DNA of 64,000 nucleotides from Gigaspora rosea (GCA_003550325.1 QKWP01000214.1:1-64000), one strand, 5' to 3'. Shown: positions 1-12,524, counted from the stretch's first letter. The notes: generated from the sequence alone by a model not told the origin. Made by a program: numbers and translations.

Positions 1-348
1 TAAAGACTAAATAATCATTAAAAAATATAACCAATATATCAGTACAATATTGTATAAATTATGAAAAAAATTTGTAAAATAGCCAATACAATATCTTTTT
101 ATGATTTATCTAATCGTGAATTTATCACCAAAATATCAATCTAAATATCTGCCTTGTATCTTCTTTATAATTTCACTAATCTTCATACGGATATATGAGT
201 ATTTTTTACTGACTTATAACTGATATGCAACAAATTTTCTTAAATTAACAGCCTATCAGCCTATTTTGATCCCCTATCAATCTGCATCATATCGGCCTGC
301 AATCTTCATAGGCGACTTTTAGATGATATTAGGGTAATATTTTTGATT
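1..348. other. AT-rich spacer
   Basis: I see no gene, tandem repeat or clear transposon end in this stretch. It is AT-rich sequence lying downstream (3') of the minus-strand broken gene that follows. Confidence 0.5.
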
Positions 349-2892
349 TCAACCAGTGTGAGGCAGGCCTGATTTGTGTGTGTGTTTTGAATATGCTCCA
401 CTTAGGGGTAGGCAGGAGGGCAAGTCTAGTAGAAAGTCCAGAATGGAGTTAATCTTAAAGTGCAACCAAAGGGTTTTCATAGTGAGGGCTATATTTTGTT
501 GTGATGTGATTGGGAGTGATAATTCAATATTTAGATCAGAGAGCATAGTTTGCAAATTGGGTAAGTTATCAGGAAGCTGAGGTGGGTGTTTGGGGTGGGG
601 CGAGTTTGCTAGTGGCTCCTCAGGGGGGTTAGTAGGGATTTGGATCCACTCCTCTGGGAGTTTAGTAAAGTAGTATTGTTTTTGTAGTTCTTTAATGGCT
701 TCTACTAAGTCTTTTGGTGTTTCGATCGGAATTGGAATATTGAATTCTTCCATGATTTGGTCTATTTTGGGCAGCATGGGCTTGTCAGTAGGATTGGCCT
801 GCATAATATATTCAGGCAAGGGGAGTCTAAATTTATAATAGGATGTTATTTGTTTTAGGAATTTTCTCGCTTCCTGATCGCTAGTGATTGGGAATGAAAA
901 CTGGGTAACTGTTTTGATTTTGTTTGTATCAGAGGGGAGTGGAAGCTTTGTACTGAAATAGTCATTGGGCAAGAGCTTGAATGTATAGTATTCCCTGAGT
1001 GTAGCAACCACTTCTGCGAGTAGGACGTCTGAGATAGCGGGTTAAATGGGAAGAAGCTTCTGACTCTGGAGTTGAGTTCCTAGTAGTTGGAGGTGAGAGG
1101 CTTTCTTTTAGGTGGCAAGTCAAAGTAAGTATCAGGGATCTGGTCATCTATTTTATAGTAGTTAGTGAGTTTTTTTTGTATGCAGGTATGTATGGTAAGG
1201 CTGCCCTGTGCTTGATCGGGAAGTACTGGTGCAAACTAGGGGTTAGCTCTTTATAGTGTGGAGGAAGAGAAGGAAGTTTTACAAAGTATTTCTCAGGGAG
1301 TTCGCTGAATTTGAAGATTTTCCTTAAGGTGTTGACCACTCCTTTGGTATGCGAACGCTGTTTGATAGGGAGTGCAAAGGGGAGGATTGCTTTTATTTTC
1401 TTGGTAATTTGATCTGGGTGCTCGGGAAGTAGAAATAATCTCTCTTCAATAGCTTTTTGAATTTCTTTTTTAAGCATTTTGGGATCTTCAGCAGCTTTGT
1501 CTTTGATTTGCAAGAAGCCTCGTGCATATCGTATTAGCTCGTAGGTAGCTTTTATAGTGAGTTTAGCAAAGTTGGTACTAGCGAGGTATTGGCTGATTAG
1601 CATTTTTCTGAGCATTGAGTAGATGATGTTGCGTGTTTTCTGGTTGGTAAATGTAACTTCATTTTCCTCTTTGTATGTCTCAAGGGCATCGTTATATAAG
1701 CTTATGTACTCCTTCTGGTGTGCCGGTTGGGTTCTTTGGTTCCTGGTGAAGGTGGTGAAAAATCTTGTGTCCCAGTGGACGAATTTAAGGCGGAAGGCCT
1801 CAGGGAGTTTAGATTGTACGGAGCTTGTTATCAGTTTGTATTTAGTGAACTTGTAGATTCCTTCTGGTGTTATTAATACTTCTGCGATAGTATCAAATGA
1901 CCAGGCTTCTGGATTAAAGGGTGTGTTATCTGGTGTTTCAAGTTTGCTCTGTACCGTAGTTGCCCATTCCATGTAATCTATGATATCTGTATGTGGTATG
2001 TTCAGGTATATCTTAGTAATCTGGCTGTAGAGTAGTCTGCTGCTGCCAGGAGCCTTCTCGAGCGCGGTTTTAGATGCTTTGTTAGGAAGAGCAGTTTGTG
2101 GTGATACAACATGCGAGCGTTTTTTGCTAGTATTTGCCGTAGTGGCTGGATGTGGCTGTGCGACAGTGGTACTACTACTGGAAATGATGGGTGGAGTAAT
2201 TTGCTTAGTGGGTGTTGTTGGTCATGGTACTCCGGTTTGATTGGTAGTTGCAATTGGTGGTAGCTGTGTATCATCTAGGGCTGGAAAGTCTAAAAAAAGT
2301 GGTGTCTGTGCAAGGGGTGCCTGCAGGGTTGTGCTGTTAGGTGTAGCACCTTTTGGTTGAATTTGCTTGTTTTCTTTGTAGCTTTCCACTGATTTGTTGT
2401 CAGTTTCTGGGTCAATAGTTGCACTATATGGAATTGCTGAGAGGTCATTGGTGCATTTAGCTTTTGCGTATAGTTTCATAGCATCTATGTATAGTTGTAA
2501 TAGTGTGGCAAGATCACTGCTTTGGGATGTTTGGGATAATTTTGCAATGATGTTGACGGAACCGTCTCCTTGTGCTATGAGATTGAATAGAACTGATTGG
2601 TCTGTGTTATCTTGTTTGCATAGCCAATGGGGTGAAAATTTAACCAAATTTGGGAACTTTCCTTGTTTGGTAATATTGGTATAGAAGATGAATTTGTCTT
2701 TGTATTCTGGTAGTGAAGGAACAGAGAAGAGAACGGAGAATGTGAGTTTGTGCCAGTCATTGATGGTAATTTCTAGCTGGTTCTGTTTCTAGCAAAGTGG
2801 GCCTTGCTTTGGGGAGTGTTTTTTTTGGCTGAGTTTGTTTGCGGGAAAATAGTAGGAAATTAATGAATGAGGAGGAGCTGCTTGACGACATA
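349..2892 (-). pseudogene. Broken gene of unknown family with repeated LP-rich modules
   Basis: I do not recognise the family. Reading the minus strand from an ATG at about 2892 (serine-rich MSSSSSSS start), coding-like sequence runs to about 349, but it is spread over several frames, so the gene is broken. The N-terminal third ends in a polar low-complexity linker. The C-terminal two thirds repeats a module of roughly 55-70 residues whose marks are a hydrophobic strand, LP-[ED]-x-Y/W-[FI] followed by a P-rich stretch, and then [FL]-N-I-x-[LI]-P-I-[TE]. Good examples are LPEKYFVKLPSLPP near 1265, LLPNDYFSTKLPLPSD near 950 and KLPEEWIQIP near 650. At least five modules are visible. No polymerase, integrase, protease or kinase motif is seen. 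It could be a lineage-specific host gene or cargo of a mobile element; no flanking repeats were found to settle this. Confidence 0.5.
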
Positions 2893-3410
2893 GTTTCTGG
2901 TGTGGGTTTAGGTGCAAGGAGGTATTTTGGTTTGGGGTTTTTGTGTTTTTACTTAAAACTGAGGTGACAAAACATTTTTTGTTATCTAAGATTGAATGGT
3001 CCTTAGGACCATTGTTGCCAGACGGCGAAAAAACTGACTTGTTGTCTATTTTTGAGTTAATCGCTTTTATTTGGGTGAATTTAGACCTTTTTGTAGAAAA
3101 GGCACCTCTTTTAGGTCAATATTTGGGTGCCAAACAACTTTACTTAGGGGCCGAGTATCAAGTTACTAGTAAAATTTCAAGATATTGCATGGTAAAATTT
3201 TTTCTTTTGTTCTAGTTTTGGTAATAGGAATCTATGGGAAGAGTTTTTTATTTTTTTATTTATTATTCAAGAAATAATTTCATGATCATATAAGTTTGCT
3301 AGATAACTATATGTTATTCGAATTTTGTTAGTCATTAGTGAATATTCGTATAGATATTTGCCAATCTAAATTATTCAAATATTATTAGATTTATAATAAT
3401 GAATTTTTAT
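2893..3410. other. Spacer with small hairpin
   Basis: This is the stretch upstream of the minus-strand broken gene and before the LINE target duplication. The only structure noticed is a hairpin at 2995-3013 (AATGGTCC, 3-base loop, GGACCATT). A weak ORF covers 2943-3215 but needs a GTG start and has no recognisable content. Confidence 0.4.
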
Positions 3411-3427
3411 ATTATTTGTGAAATTAT
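3411..3427 (+). repeat. LINE target-site duplication, left copy
   Basis: The 17 bases ATTATTTGTGAAATTAT are repeated exactly at 11076-11092. They lie just outside the two ends of the LINE, as expected for target-primed reverse transcription. Confidence 0.9.
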
Positions 3428-3895
3428 GGAAAATTAATCTTTTTCCGCTAATCCCTGTGACCAAAATTTTAGCAGAAACAAAATCGACAAAAACAATAAA
3501 AACAATACAGAATATAGGGAACTAGACATAACAAAGATAGCTTTGAGCAGCAGAAACTAGTTACTCTAAAACAACGCCACTTTGGACTAGCACAACTTTG
3601 GAAAAACAACTTTTTCAGAAAAACTTTTTGAAAAAAGTGGGGACTAGTAAAAACCCCGTATCGCAGATCAGTAGATGTATAACAAAACAAACACGTAACT
3701 GATCAAAATAGGTAAACAACAAAACAAATACACGTTGCAACATAAACAAAAGAAATTATTGGTTCAAGTAAACGAAACTAGCTACGACTAAGCCTCAAGA
3801 ATAGATAGTAACACAATACTACAACAATAAGTAAAAATAACAGGCTCCAAACAACTTTAACACATAATCTATAGTGGGAAAATATATAGATCATC
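3428..3895 (+). promoter_or_regulatory. LINE 5' UTR / presumed internal promoter region
   Basis: This non-coding leader lies between the left target duplication and the ORF1 ATG. Its start (CTTTTTCCGCTAAT) resembles the start of the second LINE fragment near 20815 (CTCTTTCCGCTGAT), and both continue into AAACAAAC-rich sequence before an ORF1-like reading frame. A promoter here is inferred from LINE biology; no specific elements are recognised. Confidence 0.5.
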
Positions 3896-5428
3896 ATGGA
3901 ATGCATCAAAGAATTTAATCGGCTATTCTGCCATCAAGATCAAAAAATTATGTCGATATTAAACGAACAGCATCACAGAGTGCTCAAGAGAAATATTGAA
4001 ATTGCAGAATTCTTGGGTATAGAGAAACCAGAAACAGTGTATGTAATTCACACTGCAATTGAAACATATAACTGGATACAATATAAACAAGCAGAAAATG
4101 GAGCGGAAAAGCTTAAGGAGAAGGACCCGGTACCAAAATACATTAAAGATGTTGAAATTGAAAAACTGTGTCAAAAAATAGTATTTGCAATTACGGAGAC
4201 CAGTGAAATGGACTATAGCAATAATATAATCAAACAACAAATTTTTAATGTAATAGAAGCGCATCTTGAGGAAAACAGGATAGAGCCCTGTGAAAAGGAG
4301 AAGATACTTGAAATTGACAAGAATTTAACTAAATGATTAGTAAACAGAGTAGTTAAGAAAAGTGATGACAACAAGGTAGATACCGTGCCCAAAGGCGATA
4401 TACCAGGAAGCCAAACTGGAAAAGAAAAAGAAAAAGAAACAGAATGTATGAAGCAAAACTCTGTACAGGGGAAAGGTGATAAAGATTGGTCTAATGAAGA
4501 ATTAAAACAATAGATAGGAGAACAATGGTGTACAATATAGGATTTACCATACTATGTTTCAAAAAAGAAATAATTGCATTAATTAGACGAAGGATAAAAG
4601 TTCCAGATGAAATTTTCATTTTACACAGTAAGAACAGAAAGACAAGAGCGGAGTTGTATTGGAAAGAAAAAGATCCCTTCAAGTCAATTGAAACAGAGAT
4701 TGAAAACATCTGGGTCTTGCCGTTAAAGGATGGAAATCTAGCGAGAATCAAAATGGGCAAAAGTGATAAAGAGCAGCTCGACCTGAGAAGAACATTCCAC
4801 GCAAGGCTTAATAACCTACCAATGAATACAAAAGAAGTGCTCTTACTTAGACAACTAAGAAGAATTAGGGCAAAGGCAGTACACATTTTCTATTACAGAA
4901 ATGGAAATCCTAGAAGCCAAGCAGTGGTTGAGTTTGAAACAAATGAAGATAAAGAGAAAGCAACTCGACAAAATATCTATTACTACAACAAGGCACTCTG
5001 GTGAGATTTAAACACGAAGATAGAGACCTCTAAAAGTCAAGAGCAAATATGTTATAAAATGAAAAACTATAGAGAGCATGAAAGAGTAACCCAAAGAGCT
5101 AAAAATAAAGAAGAGGCTAACGAGGTGCTTAAACCAAAGTTTTGGTACCAGCCCAAAACAAGGAGGAAAACAAAAGGCTGTAGAAAGTGACCAAGAGCTG
5201 GAAGATATAATTGAAATAATCACGAAATCGGTTCTCAAAGATATAAAAGGGTATATAGTCGATATCATTAAGAAGGATCCAAGACTCAAAGGGGCGGTCT
5301 CCTACTGCTCCTAATTGGCACACCAGTTGAAAAAGTATGAAAAAGAACTGGCTTCTCAACAAGAAGACTCTTCAACAGGTCCACAAATAGACATTAGAGA
5401 AAAAAAAAAGGAGGCCAGTTCTAACTGA
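3896..5428 (+). pseudogene. LINE ORF1 (RRM-like RNA-binding protein), decayed
   Basis: ORF1 of the LINE begins MECIKEFNRLF at 3896 and stays open to 4336. It then continues in pieces, the next long one being 4525-5004. That piece looks like an RRM-type RNA-binding fold: a DLPYYVSKKEI strand-helix opening (about 4540), a middle with an RRI-rich helix, and a closing AVVEFETNEDKEKA strand-helix (about 4922-4960), followed by a basic region. ORF1 proteins of this type package the element RNA for reverse transcription. Stops interrupt the link between the two halves and the C-terminal part after 5004, so no whole protein can be made. The N-terminal segment KRNIEIAEFLGIE is echoed by DKRIAKFLGTTD in the second LINE fragment, which supports the family assignment. 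Confidence 0.75.
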
Positions 5429-5434
5429 AAGAAG

Positions 5435-8400
5435 TTGCTCAGTGTTCATAATAGTAAAAACATTAAAAAAGATTTGAGTGTACTTAGATTTGGTTTTCAT
5501 AATATTAATGGGATTAGAAGTAACAAAAGTAAACTTGAGGCACTAGCAGACTTAATGGAAGAAGATAAACTGGACATTGTAGGAATTTGCAAAACTAATG
5601 TAGCAGAGAAGGAAGGTAGATGGTTGCTAAATCAGGAAAAGGACATAATAGGTTTTTGGACAAGCAAGAAAAAAGAAAAAGAAAGGTTTCAGTATTGGTA
5701 TCTTAATTAGGAATAAGTGGGCAAAACACGTGGCCCAAGTAAACAAATGGAGTGCTTATAGTATAGAACTAGTTTTAATGTTTAAAAAAATAGATTTCAG
5801 CATCATTATAGTATACGCCCCCCCTACAGACGACAAAATCAGAGCTGAAATTAAAAATCTTCTGAAGAACAAGATCAAGGAAAAAGAAAAAAAGAAAGAA
5901 GATTTATTTTGGCTGGAGATTTTAATTATGAAAGACAGAAAGAGGCAATTCGTAGAAATAGAGAGGGTAAAAGAAATAAAATGACAGAAGATACCTTCCA
6001 AGAACTAAAAACAGTGGATTCACAGACGCATATAAATGGATAAATCCAAACAAATACGAGCACACTTGGAGTAATAGTCAAATGGAGTCATGTATCGATT
6101 ACATATGGGTTTCCAAAGAATTAAAAAGAAATATTCTGGAAGTACAATATATAGATATGTCAACAACTACAGCAAGTGATCATGTTATCGTAATGGCAAA
6201 TATAACAACAGATATAGGCCTAGTAAAATCAAGTCGCTCTAAAAAACCTAACTTTAACTCCGCAAGACTGATGGTGAATATAAAGAAAGTAGATGAAGAT
6301 CATTGGACAGCATACACTTAGAATTTAGAAAAGGCTATAAGTGCGCAATGGAAAGATGTTGCCAAAAGTATTCACAAAAAAAAAGAAACAGACCTTGAAA
6401 ATTTGAATAAAAAGTGGAAAGTTATCAAAGACTGTACTATTGGTTCTGCAAAAAAACATCTTCCCATGAAGTGCAAAAAGAAGGAGATAGTGCAAGACAG
6501 TTCTAACACAGAGATTAAGGCCTTAAAAAATAAGGTTAAATTGCTCAGCAAAGTGTGCAGGAAGTGCAAACGCAATATAGAAAAAAATATAGAGGTAGCA
6601 AAGGGTGATCTATAGTAAAAATTCTTCAAAGTTTGGTAATAGCAGAACACGAGATACCACAAAGATGGACAAATGAAATCTTAGATAAGGTAAAAGAAGA
6701 GTGGAAACAACAGTATAACCTGTGGACAACAGAAAAACGAAGAATAGAAGAAGAGAAAATAAAACAAAAAATTGAGGAACGGGGTGATATGCTAGTAACA
6801 GACCAAAAAAGAATAATAAATAGCCTTTTAGATAAACATAGTAATAGGATTACTTTAGATAGAATAGTAGTAGATAATGGAGGAGAAAAGCAGTTGGTTA
6901 CTGACGAGAAGGAGATAAAAGAAAAAGCAGCAGATCATTTCTGTGAATAGTACAAAAAGAGAAAGATCAAAACAAGATATATAAACAAAAGGTGGACCAA
7001 GGCTTATAAACTGTTACAAGAAATAAATAATAAATAGTATAGTGACTTAGCCAGGGAAGTAAGCGAACAAGAATAGCATGAAGCATTAGAGAAAACAAAA
7101 AACAACTCAGCTCCAGAGGCTACAGGAATCGCTTATCTATTGATTAAGAAGGCTGGTCCAAAAGCAGAAAAGATATTGCGTGAATTTGCAATTTCTTGTA
7201 TAAGAGCGGGAAAGATTCCAAGTGAATGGAAGAAAGGGATTTTGTACCCAATCCCAAAAAGTGAATTTTGGAATTTTAACTTATTTAATATTCGCACAAT
7301 AATACTCCTTGAAGCATTAATAAAAATGATAGTTCGCATCTTAAATACAAGATTGGGTCAAATATTCAAAAGGAAAAATATTCTAAAAGGATGTAACTAT
7401 GCAGGCTTACCGGGGAATTGTACGAATATACCAATACAAATACTTAACAATATCTTAGAAGACGCTCGGGAAAAAAAATAAAGAACTGTGGGTATTGATG
7501 CAAGACATTAAAAAAGCTTTTGATTCAGTAAGCTTGGAAATATTAGAATTTTTGCTAAAGAGAATTAAATTGCCAGAAAACATGTTGATTTCCTTATTGA
7601 CCTATATAAAGAAAGGAGAATTGAAGTGGTAACTGCCTTCGGATATAGCAAAGAGATAGTTGCAAAAGACGGAATTGATCAAGGAAAGGTGGTTTCACCC
7701 TTGGTATAGCATATATACTACGATCCGCTACTTAGAACAATACAAGAACAGAAATCATTCGGATATTCTCTTGAGGTTGAGTGACCAGTTGACTTAACCA
7801 CAGAAAAAGCAGAAAAGAAAAGCTGCGACAAGCCGTTTTGACGTACGCAGATGATACCACATGGATTGCCAAATCTAAAGTGGATATGGAGAATATTTTA
7901 GCAATTGCAAACGAATTTTACCAGTTAAATAATATTAAAATAAATGGGAAAAAGTCTGAGCTGGTAGTCCTAAATTGTAAAGATAAGGCAGTTGCAATAG
8001 AAATAGGCGAAGAAAAAGATAAAGTCATGGCAAAAAGAAAGGACCAGATTGCAAGATTTCTAGGAGTTTGGATCTCAGAAAAACATGCACTAAAGTGTGT
8101 CAAAAAGGTCATAGAGCCGGAGGTGTGAGCGTTAACTCACTGCATGAAGAAGAAGAAAATGACACTTAGTCATCTCATATATATAAACAATAAAGTGCTA
8201 ATCCCGAGAGCAGAGTACAGAGCACAAATAGTGATGCTAAGTAGGAATAACTGCGAACAATTACATAGACCTTTTTTAAAATTGATAAAATCAAAAAGTG
8301 GGCTTGCAACTAACATGGCATATGGTGTACTAAATCATAAAAATATCGCTGGGGTCCAACTACTCTGGAAGAGTACATTAGCGCATCATGTTAGTAATCT

Positions 8401-10534
8401 TGCAATTAGACTTAACGATATGGAAAGGCTCGGCCAATCCACTTGGATAAGACTAAAACAAGCACAGATCTTGAATAAATATATTAGTGCGATTACGAGT
8501 CTGGAAAGTGATAGACTCAATGAAATAGTAGACACCCTCAACATGTCTGTCAGGGTGATTAAAAAGGCAAGAAAGATCGGCATCACATTTAGTAGTAGTA
8601 TTTGGGAGGAAAGTCTTAAAATCGCTCAGCAAGGCACCGAGATAATTAACATTTTGAGTAAAAGAGGCGTAAAGAGCTTTTTGAAAGAAAAGTCATTAAA
8701 ACTTTTTCTATTAGAACAGCTATTCGATACATATAGCACGTATATGTTGTCTTGGGAGCGTTTAAAAAATTTGAGAAACCAAAAAGGTTCAGGTAAAAAA
8801 CCAATTTGGCTAGAGAAGTTAGAAGAAGCTTGTTTGGCAAGCACAGAAACAAGAGAATTAAAAGAAGCGTTTAAGTGAAGCGGCAGAAATATGTTGGTAC
8901 TAAAACCAGAACTAAATATGATTGCAGAAAACTGATGAAAATCAGAATTAATTGTTTTCAAAAATAATGAAGAAACTCCACAGATAGGCAAAGTTAGAGT
9001 TAACAAAAAACGAAAGAAAACCTATCAGATCGAGCATTGGAGAGAAAAAGAAAATATAAAACCAGATGAGAATGAAATAGAACAATGCAAAGGTTGTGCA
9101 CAAGATCAAGCAGGAAAAAGTGGAGAATGCACAATATTCAAAGCTTTCAAAAGTCCTAAATGTGCGTTGAATAGAAGGCTTGTTAAAAAGCGAGAAGATA
9201 GAGTTCTGTGCGAAACAAAGTGCGCTGATTTGGTATACAGACAGGACAAAGACGCAAGTAACAATTTAGAAGGAGAATGGGAAGTACATGATATTGTATT
9301 AAAGTGTAAGGAAGAGGAAATAATAGATGAGTGGATAGATGGAGAAAGTACGCGTAAAGAGTTGAAAGCCCTGAATGAGCACATGAAAGGGTGCCTTGAA
9401 TGGTGTATCTATACGGACGGCTCCTTAACTCAGAAAGAGGCTCAAGCAAGGGTCTGTAAGAAAAGTATGGGGATTGGCTAGGTAGCATATTCCAAAGAAA
9501 TGAAGCAGATGTCAGGATTCGTCAATCCTCAATTCAACAGAGCCTTGTTGGATTGGCCTTAAACAACAAGGGCAGAAATGGGGGCGAATGCAACAGCACT
9601 TCTGGTGGTTCCATGTAAAAGTAAAGTGGAATTATTTTCAGATAGCATAAATGCTATAAGCCTAATTAAGAAAATGCAAAAGCCAAAAAGCTTAAGAGAA
9701 GAAGTTAAAATAAGCAATGGTAGCGTCCTGAGGTTGATACAGAAGTGTCATGAGGAGAAGGAAATAGATTGGAAAATTGTTAAGGTTAAAGCACATACGG
9801 GAGTTGAAGGGAATGAATATGCAGATAAGTTAGCTAAAGAGGGTCTTAAAAGCAAAAGGTGCTTTAAGATCACTAGTAGTTGGGTTAAAGGAATGAGAAT
9901 GAGAAAAGTACATAATAGATAGACCAATTAGAAAATTTGTGGAGGAAGTTACAAATACGGTTTTTGATATAGAATAGAAGGGGTTGCCAGGTATTATAGA
10001 TATATTAAAAGAGGAGGAAAATAGTAAAGAAATCGATTGGGTAGCACATGGGGTCAGCTAAATAAGCTGAAAGGCCGTAATTGTAGGAGTATAAAGCAAA
10101 GTAGGGCCTGGGTCAATAGGATTAAACGTATGGACAAGGCCCTGCCGGTAATGGCTTTACTACATAAAAGATATCTGGGAGTGTACGAAATTGATCGGTG
10201 CATAGCGTGTTTCAGGGAATCAGAAACACAAGACCACTTGGCAGAATGTGAGATATATCAAGGCCTATGGAAAAAAATAGAACGCGAGGTCAAAGAGGAA
10301 ATACTTCGTAACAAAGATACAAAGAAGAAAGAAGTTGATCCAGAAATCTTTAAGGCTGTCGAAAAAGTACTTTTTGGTGAAAATGAGTATGAAAAGATTA
10401 GGAAATGGAAGTTAATTATCCAAGGCTTAGTTCCTGCAAGCCCCGAGAAAGAATCAATGGTGGAAAAATATTTTAAAAACAAAGCATTTGAAGCTTTGGG
10501 TTTGAAATTCTACGAAAAAATTTGGACACTATAA
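5435..10534 (+). pseudogene. LINE ORF2: endonuclease, reverse transcriptase, RNase H, zinc knuckle; decayed
   Basis: ORF2 is recognisable along its whole length but split by many stops and frame changes. Endonuclease: FHNINGI near 5490, IIVYAPP near 5805, DYIWVSKEL near 6097 and SDHVIVMA near 6175 are the usual APE landmarks. Reverse transcriptase: QDIKKAFDSV (motif A) near 7500, a decayed motif B (DGIDQGKVVSPL) near 7670 and YADDTTW (motif C) near 7840. RNase H: YTDGS near 9410, RAEM near 9570, FSDS near 9640 and GNEYADKLAKEG near 9815 supply the D-E-D-D set. A CX2C...HX4C knuckle (CIACFRESETQDHLAEC) lies near 10200-10250. The longest surviving pieces are 8144-8878 and 10037-10534. The protein would nick the target and copy the element RNA; this copy cannot. 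Confidence 0.88.
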
Positions 10535-10784
10535 TGTGAAGCCGTTGTAGAGTGGGAAGAATTAAGTGGGACGAAAGAAATGAAAAGAAAAAGAACTAAC
10601 GAAAACGAAGATGATGATGATGAAATAGATAAGGGTGAAAAAGCTACAAGAAGCTGAAAAAGGCAGAAGAAAGACGAAAAAGAAAATAATGAAGATGCTG
10701 TAAAAGAAACGAAGCAAGAAAAATTTCAAAGAATTTTTAATGATGCTAAGAGTATATTGTTCAAGTGGATTTCTGGCTTCACGA

Positions 10785-10812
10785 GGCCAGCCTGGCTTTC
10801 TGCAGGCTGGCC
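10785..10812 (+). other. Perfect 10-bp hairpin in LINE 3' region
   Basis: GGCCAGCCTG pairs perfectly with CAGGCTGGCC across an 8-base loop. It lies about 250 bp before the LINE end, in an otherwise AT-rich context. LINE reverse transcriptases often recognise 3' RNA structure, so this is a candidate recognition hairpin, by inference only. Confidence 0.6.
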
Positions 10813-11075
10813 CTTTAAGGAAAAAGACAATTTTTTTGGTCAATCTTGACATTAGCAGGCAAGAGCTAGTCGATGAATTTTTGACGGCTACCTTAGAAAG
10901 TTAAGGTGCCCAAAAAGGAGACGAATCTAGGCTGTGGCAGATCGCATTTAGGTACCTCGGTAACTGGATGAGTCTTTATTGTTAAAAAGGTGGAAAATAC
11001 AATAGTATATAGTATTTTTATATGTAGTTTATTACTTACATCTTATACAATAAAGGCAGGATTGCCAAAAAATAA

Positions 11076-11092
11076 ATTATTTGTGAAATTAT
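11076..11092 (+). repeat. LINE target-site duplication, right copy
   Basis: Exact second copy of the 17-bp sequence at 3411-3427. Confidence 0.9.
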
Positions 11093-11866
11093 ATAAGTAC
11101 TGCTAAAAGAAATTTATATATCAGGTTTTTGAATTTATTATTTTTCAGAATTGATTTTGATTAGTAACTAATATGCAATCAGATAAGTCCAATAAATTAT
11201 AAATCTAAAACCTGAGGTTTGATTTCTTTTAGTAGTGTTTATATAAATACGATTAAGAAATAATTGAACTGAATTTTTTATTTATCATGGCTAGGTTAAA
11301 ATAGCAACTTATTATATTTTAGCATGAGGACTTTCTCAAATTTCGGAAAAGCTCGGGTTTATCATGTGGGAATCAGCCAATCAGCAGCAACCTCCCTATG
11401 CACATGACACACTATTGATTAGACAATCGTTGAACATGGTAAATATTCTCAAATTCAAAGAATTTTGAAGAAACCTTTCGTATCCAGGTACTAGCTAACA
11501 TGACAACACTCTAAATAATGTTATTTTAGTGTGCATATCACAATCACTAGTAAATCAATCAAGCCTATATACCTAAACCTCATTTTTCTAGTTGTTAAAC
11601 GATCTTTAATAATAAAAATTTTTATTAAATAGGCTATCAAAATACTTATATATACTATTAAGTAATATACACATAATAAAATAATATAAACTTATTTGCA
11701 GGCCAGTCAACATTTTAAATATAGTTTTGTAGATTTGGCTTAGTAGTAAGGATATATTTATTTGACTAAAAAAATCTATCTTTAATTTTAGAAGTTTTTA
11801 ATACAATAATCGAATTCCTATTTCTACTTAACATCTTGGTTTTAGCAAAGAGGCCTAAATATAAAA
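11093..11866. other. AT-rich spacer
   Basis: I see no gene or repeat structure with clear ends between the LINE and the tRNA-headed retroposon. Confidence 0.5.
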
Positions 11867-11876
11867 GATAATAATA
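11867..11876 (+). repeat. Target-site duplication, left (retroposon)
   Basis: GATAATAATA is repeated at 12525-12534, bracketing the tRNA-headed element. The sequence is low in complexity, so on its own it is weaker evidence than the LINE duplication. Confidence 0.65.
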
Positions 11877-12524
11877 ACCCTGGGCCGGATAACGCAGTGG
11901 TTAGTGCTCTGAGGTCGTATTTGCAAGGTCACCAGTTCGAGTCTAGTAGATAACAAAAACTGCGCTAGGACCACGAATATTAAAAAGATCTACGATGAGA
12001 AATCTAACATCTTCTGTTTCCGGCCATGGTACTATAGCGACAATACTGCGACAATAAGTGCGTGACATAACCACAAGATTATGCAGCATCCAGAAAAGAA
12101 AAAAATCTGACAAGAAACGTCATAAACATAAGGACCATCCACTATAAAAAGGAACAAGACAAACAAGTATAAAGTTAAGGATACTGACCAAATTAGGAAA
12201 GCAAAAAACCAGGAACCTAACGCTACACTGACCGAAAATGGAAGTGGCTCCTGGGGTTGACAACAAATGACTGACCTAAATAGCGACCCAGCGGAGTATG
12301 TAGTTCCTTTAAGCTGCCTATGATCCTATGAGGATGGGACACTGGGCGTGGTTGGCTTGCTGGAGGAAGCCAAGAAAAATGGACAATTGGAAGGAGGTAT
12401 AGATTAGTGTAACTAGTTAAAAATAGATAGTAAAATGTAGACCAACATGTCACAATCATTGATATTAATAAATGAGCACCAAATGCGCCCCAACAGCCAT
12501 TGAGCTGAAGGGTTAAAAAAAACT
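11877..12524 (+). mobile_element. tRNA-headed retroposon (long SINE-like), 648 bp
   Basis: The element starts with a tRNA-like head at about 11881-11952. An A-box-like GGATAACGCAGTGGTTAG is followed about 40 bp later by a B-box-like CAGTTCGAGTCT, which together form an RNA polymerase III internal promoter. A body of about 550 bp without an open frame follows, ending in a short A-rich tail (GGGTTAAAAAAAACT). A 10-bp direct repeat brackets it. The body is clearly less AT-rich than its surroundings. It is longer than most SINEs. A second element with the same design but an unrelated-looking body lies at 62050-63369. Confidence 0.7.

Larger units (their letters stand above)
3428..11075 (+). mobile_element. 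Full-length but decayed LINE (APE / RT / RNase H type)
   Basis: This is a non-LTR retrotransposon of about 7.65 kb. In order it holds a roughly 470-bp 5' UTR, ORF1 with an RRM-like domain, ORF2 with an apurinic-type endonuclease, reverse transcriptase, RNase H and a C-terminal zinc knuckle, then a 3' region with a strong hairpin. The 17-bp direct repeat at both ends fixes the boundaries and shows a retrotransposition insertion that was not 5' truncated. The APE+RT+RNH order fits the I/Tad-like clades known in fungi; the exact clade would need a tree. Many stops and frame changes in both ORFs show it is no longer autonomous. A fragment of a related 5' end lies at about 20815-21600. The 3' end is short and A-rich, without a long poly(A). 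Confidence 0.92.

Noticed and set aside
11881-11952. Functional tRNA gene
   Set aside because: A and B boxes are tRNA-like, but no acceptor stem closes and the sequence continues into a retroposon body with target repeats.
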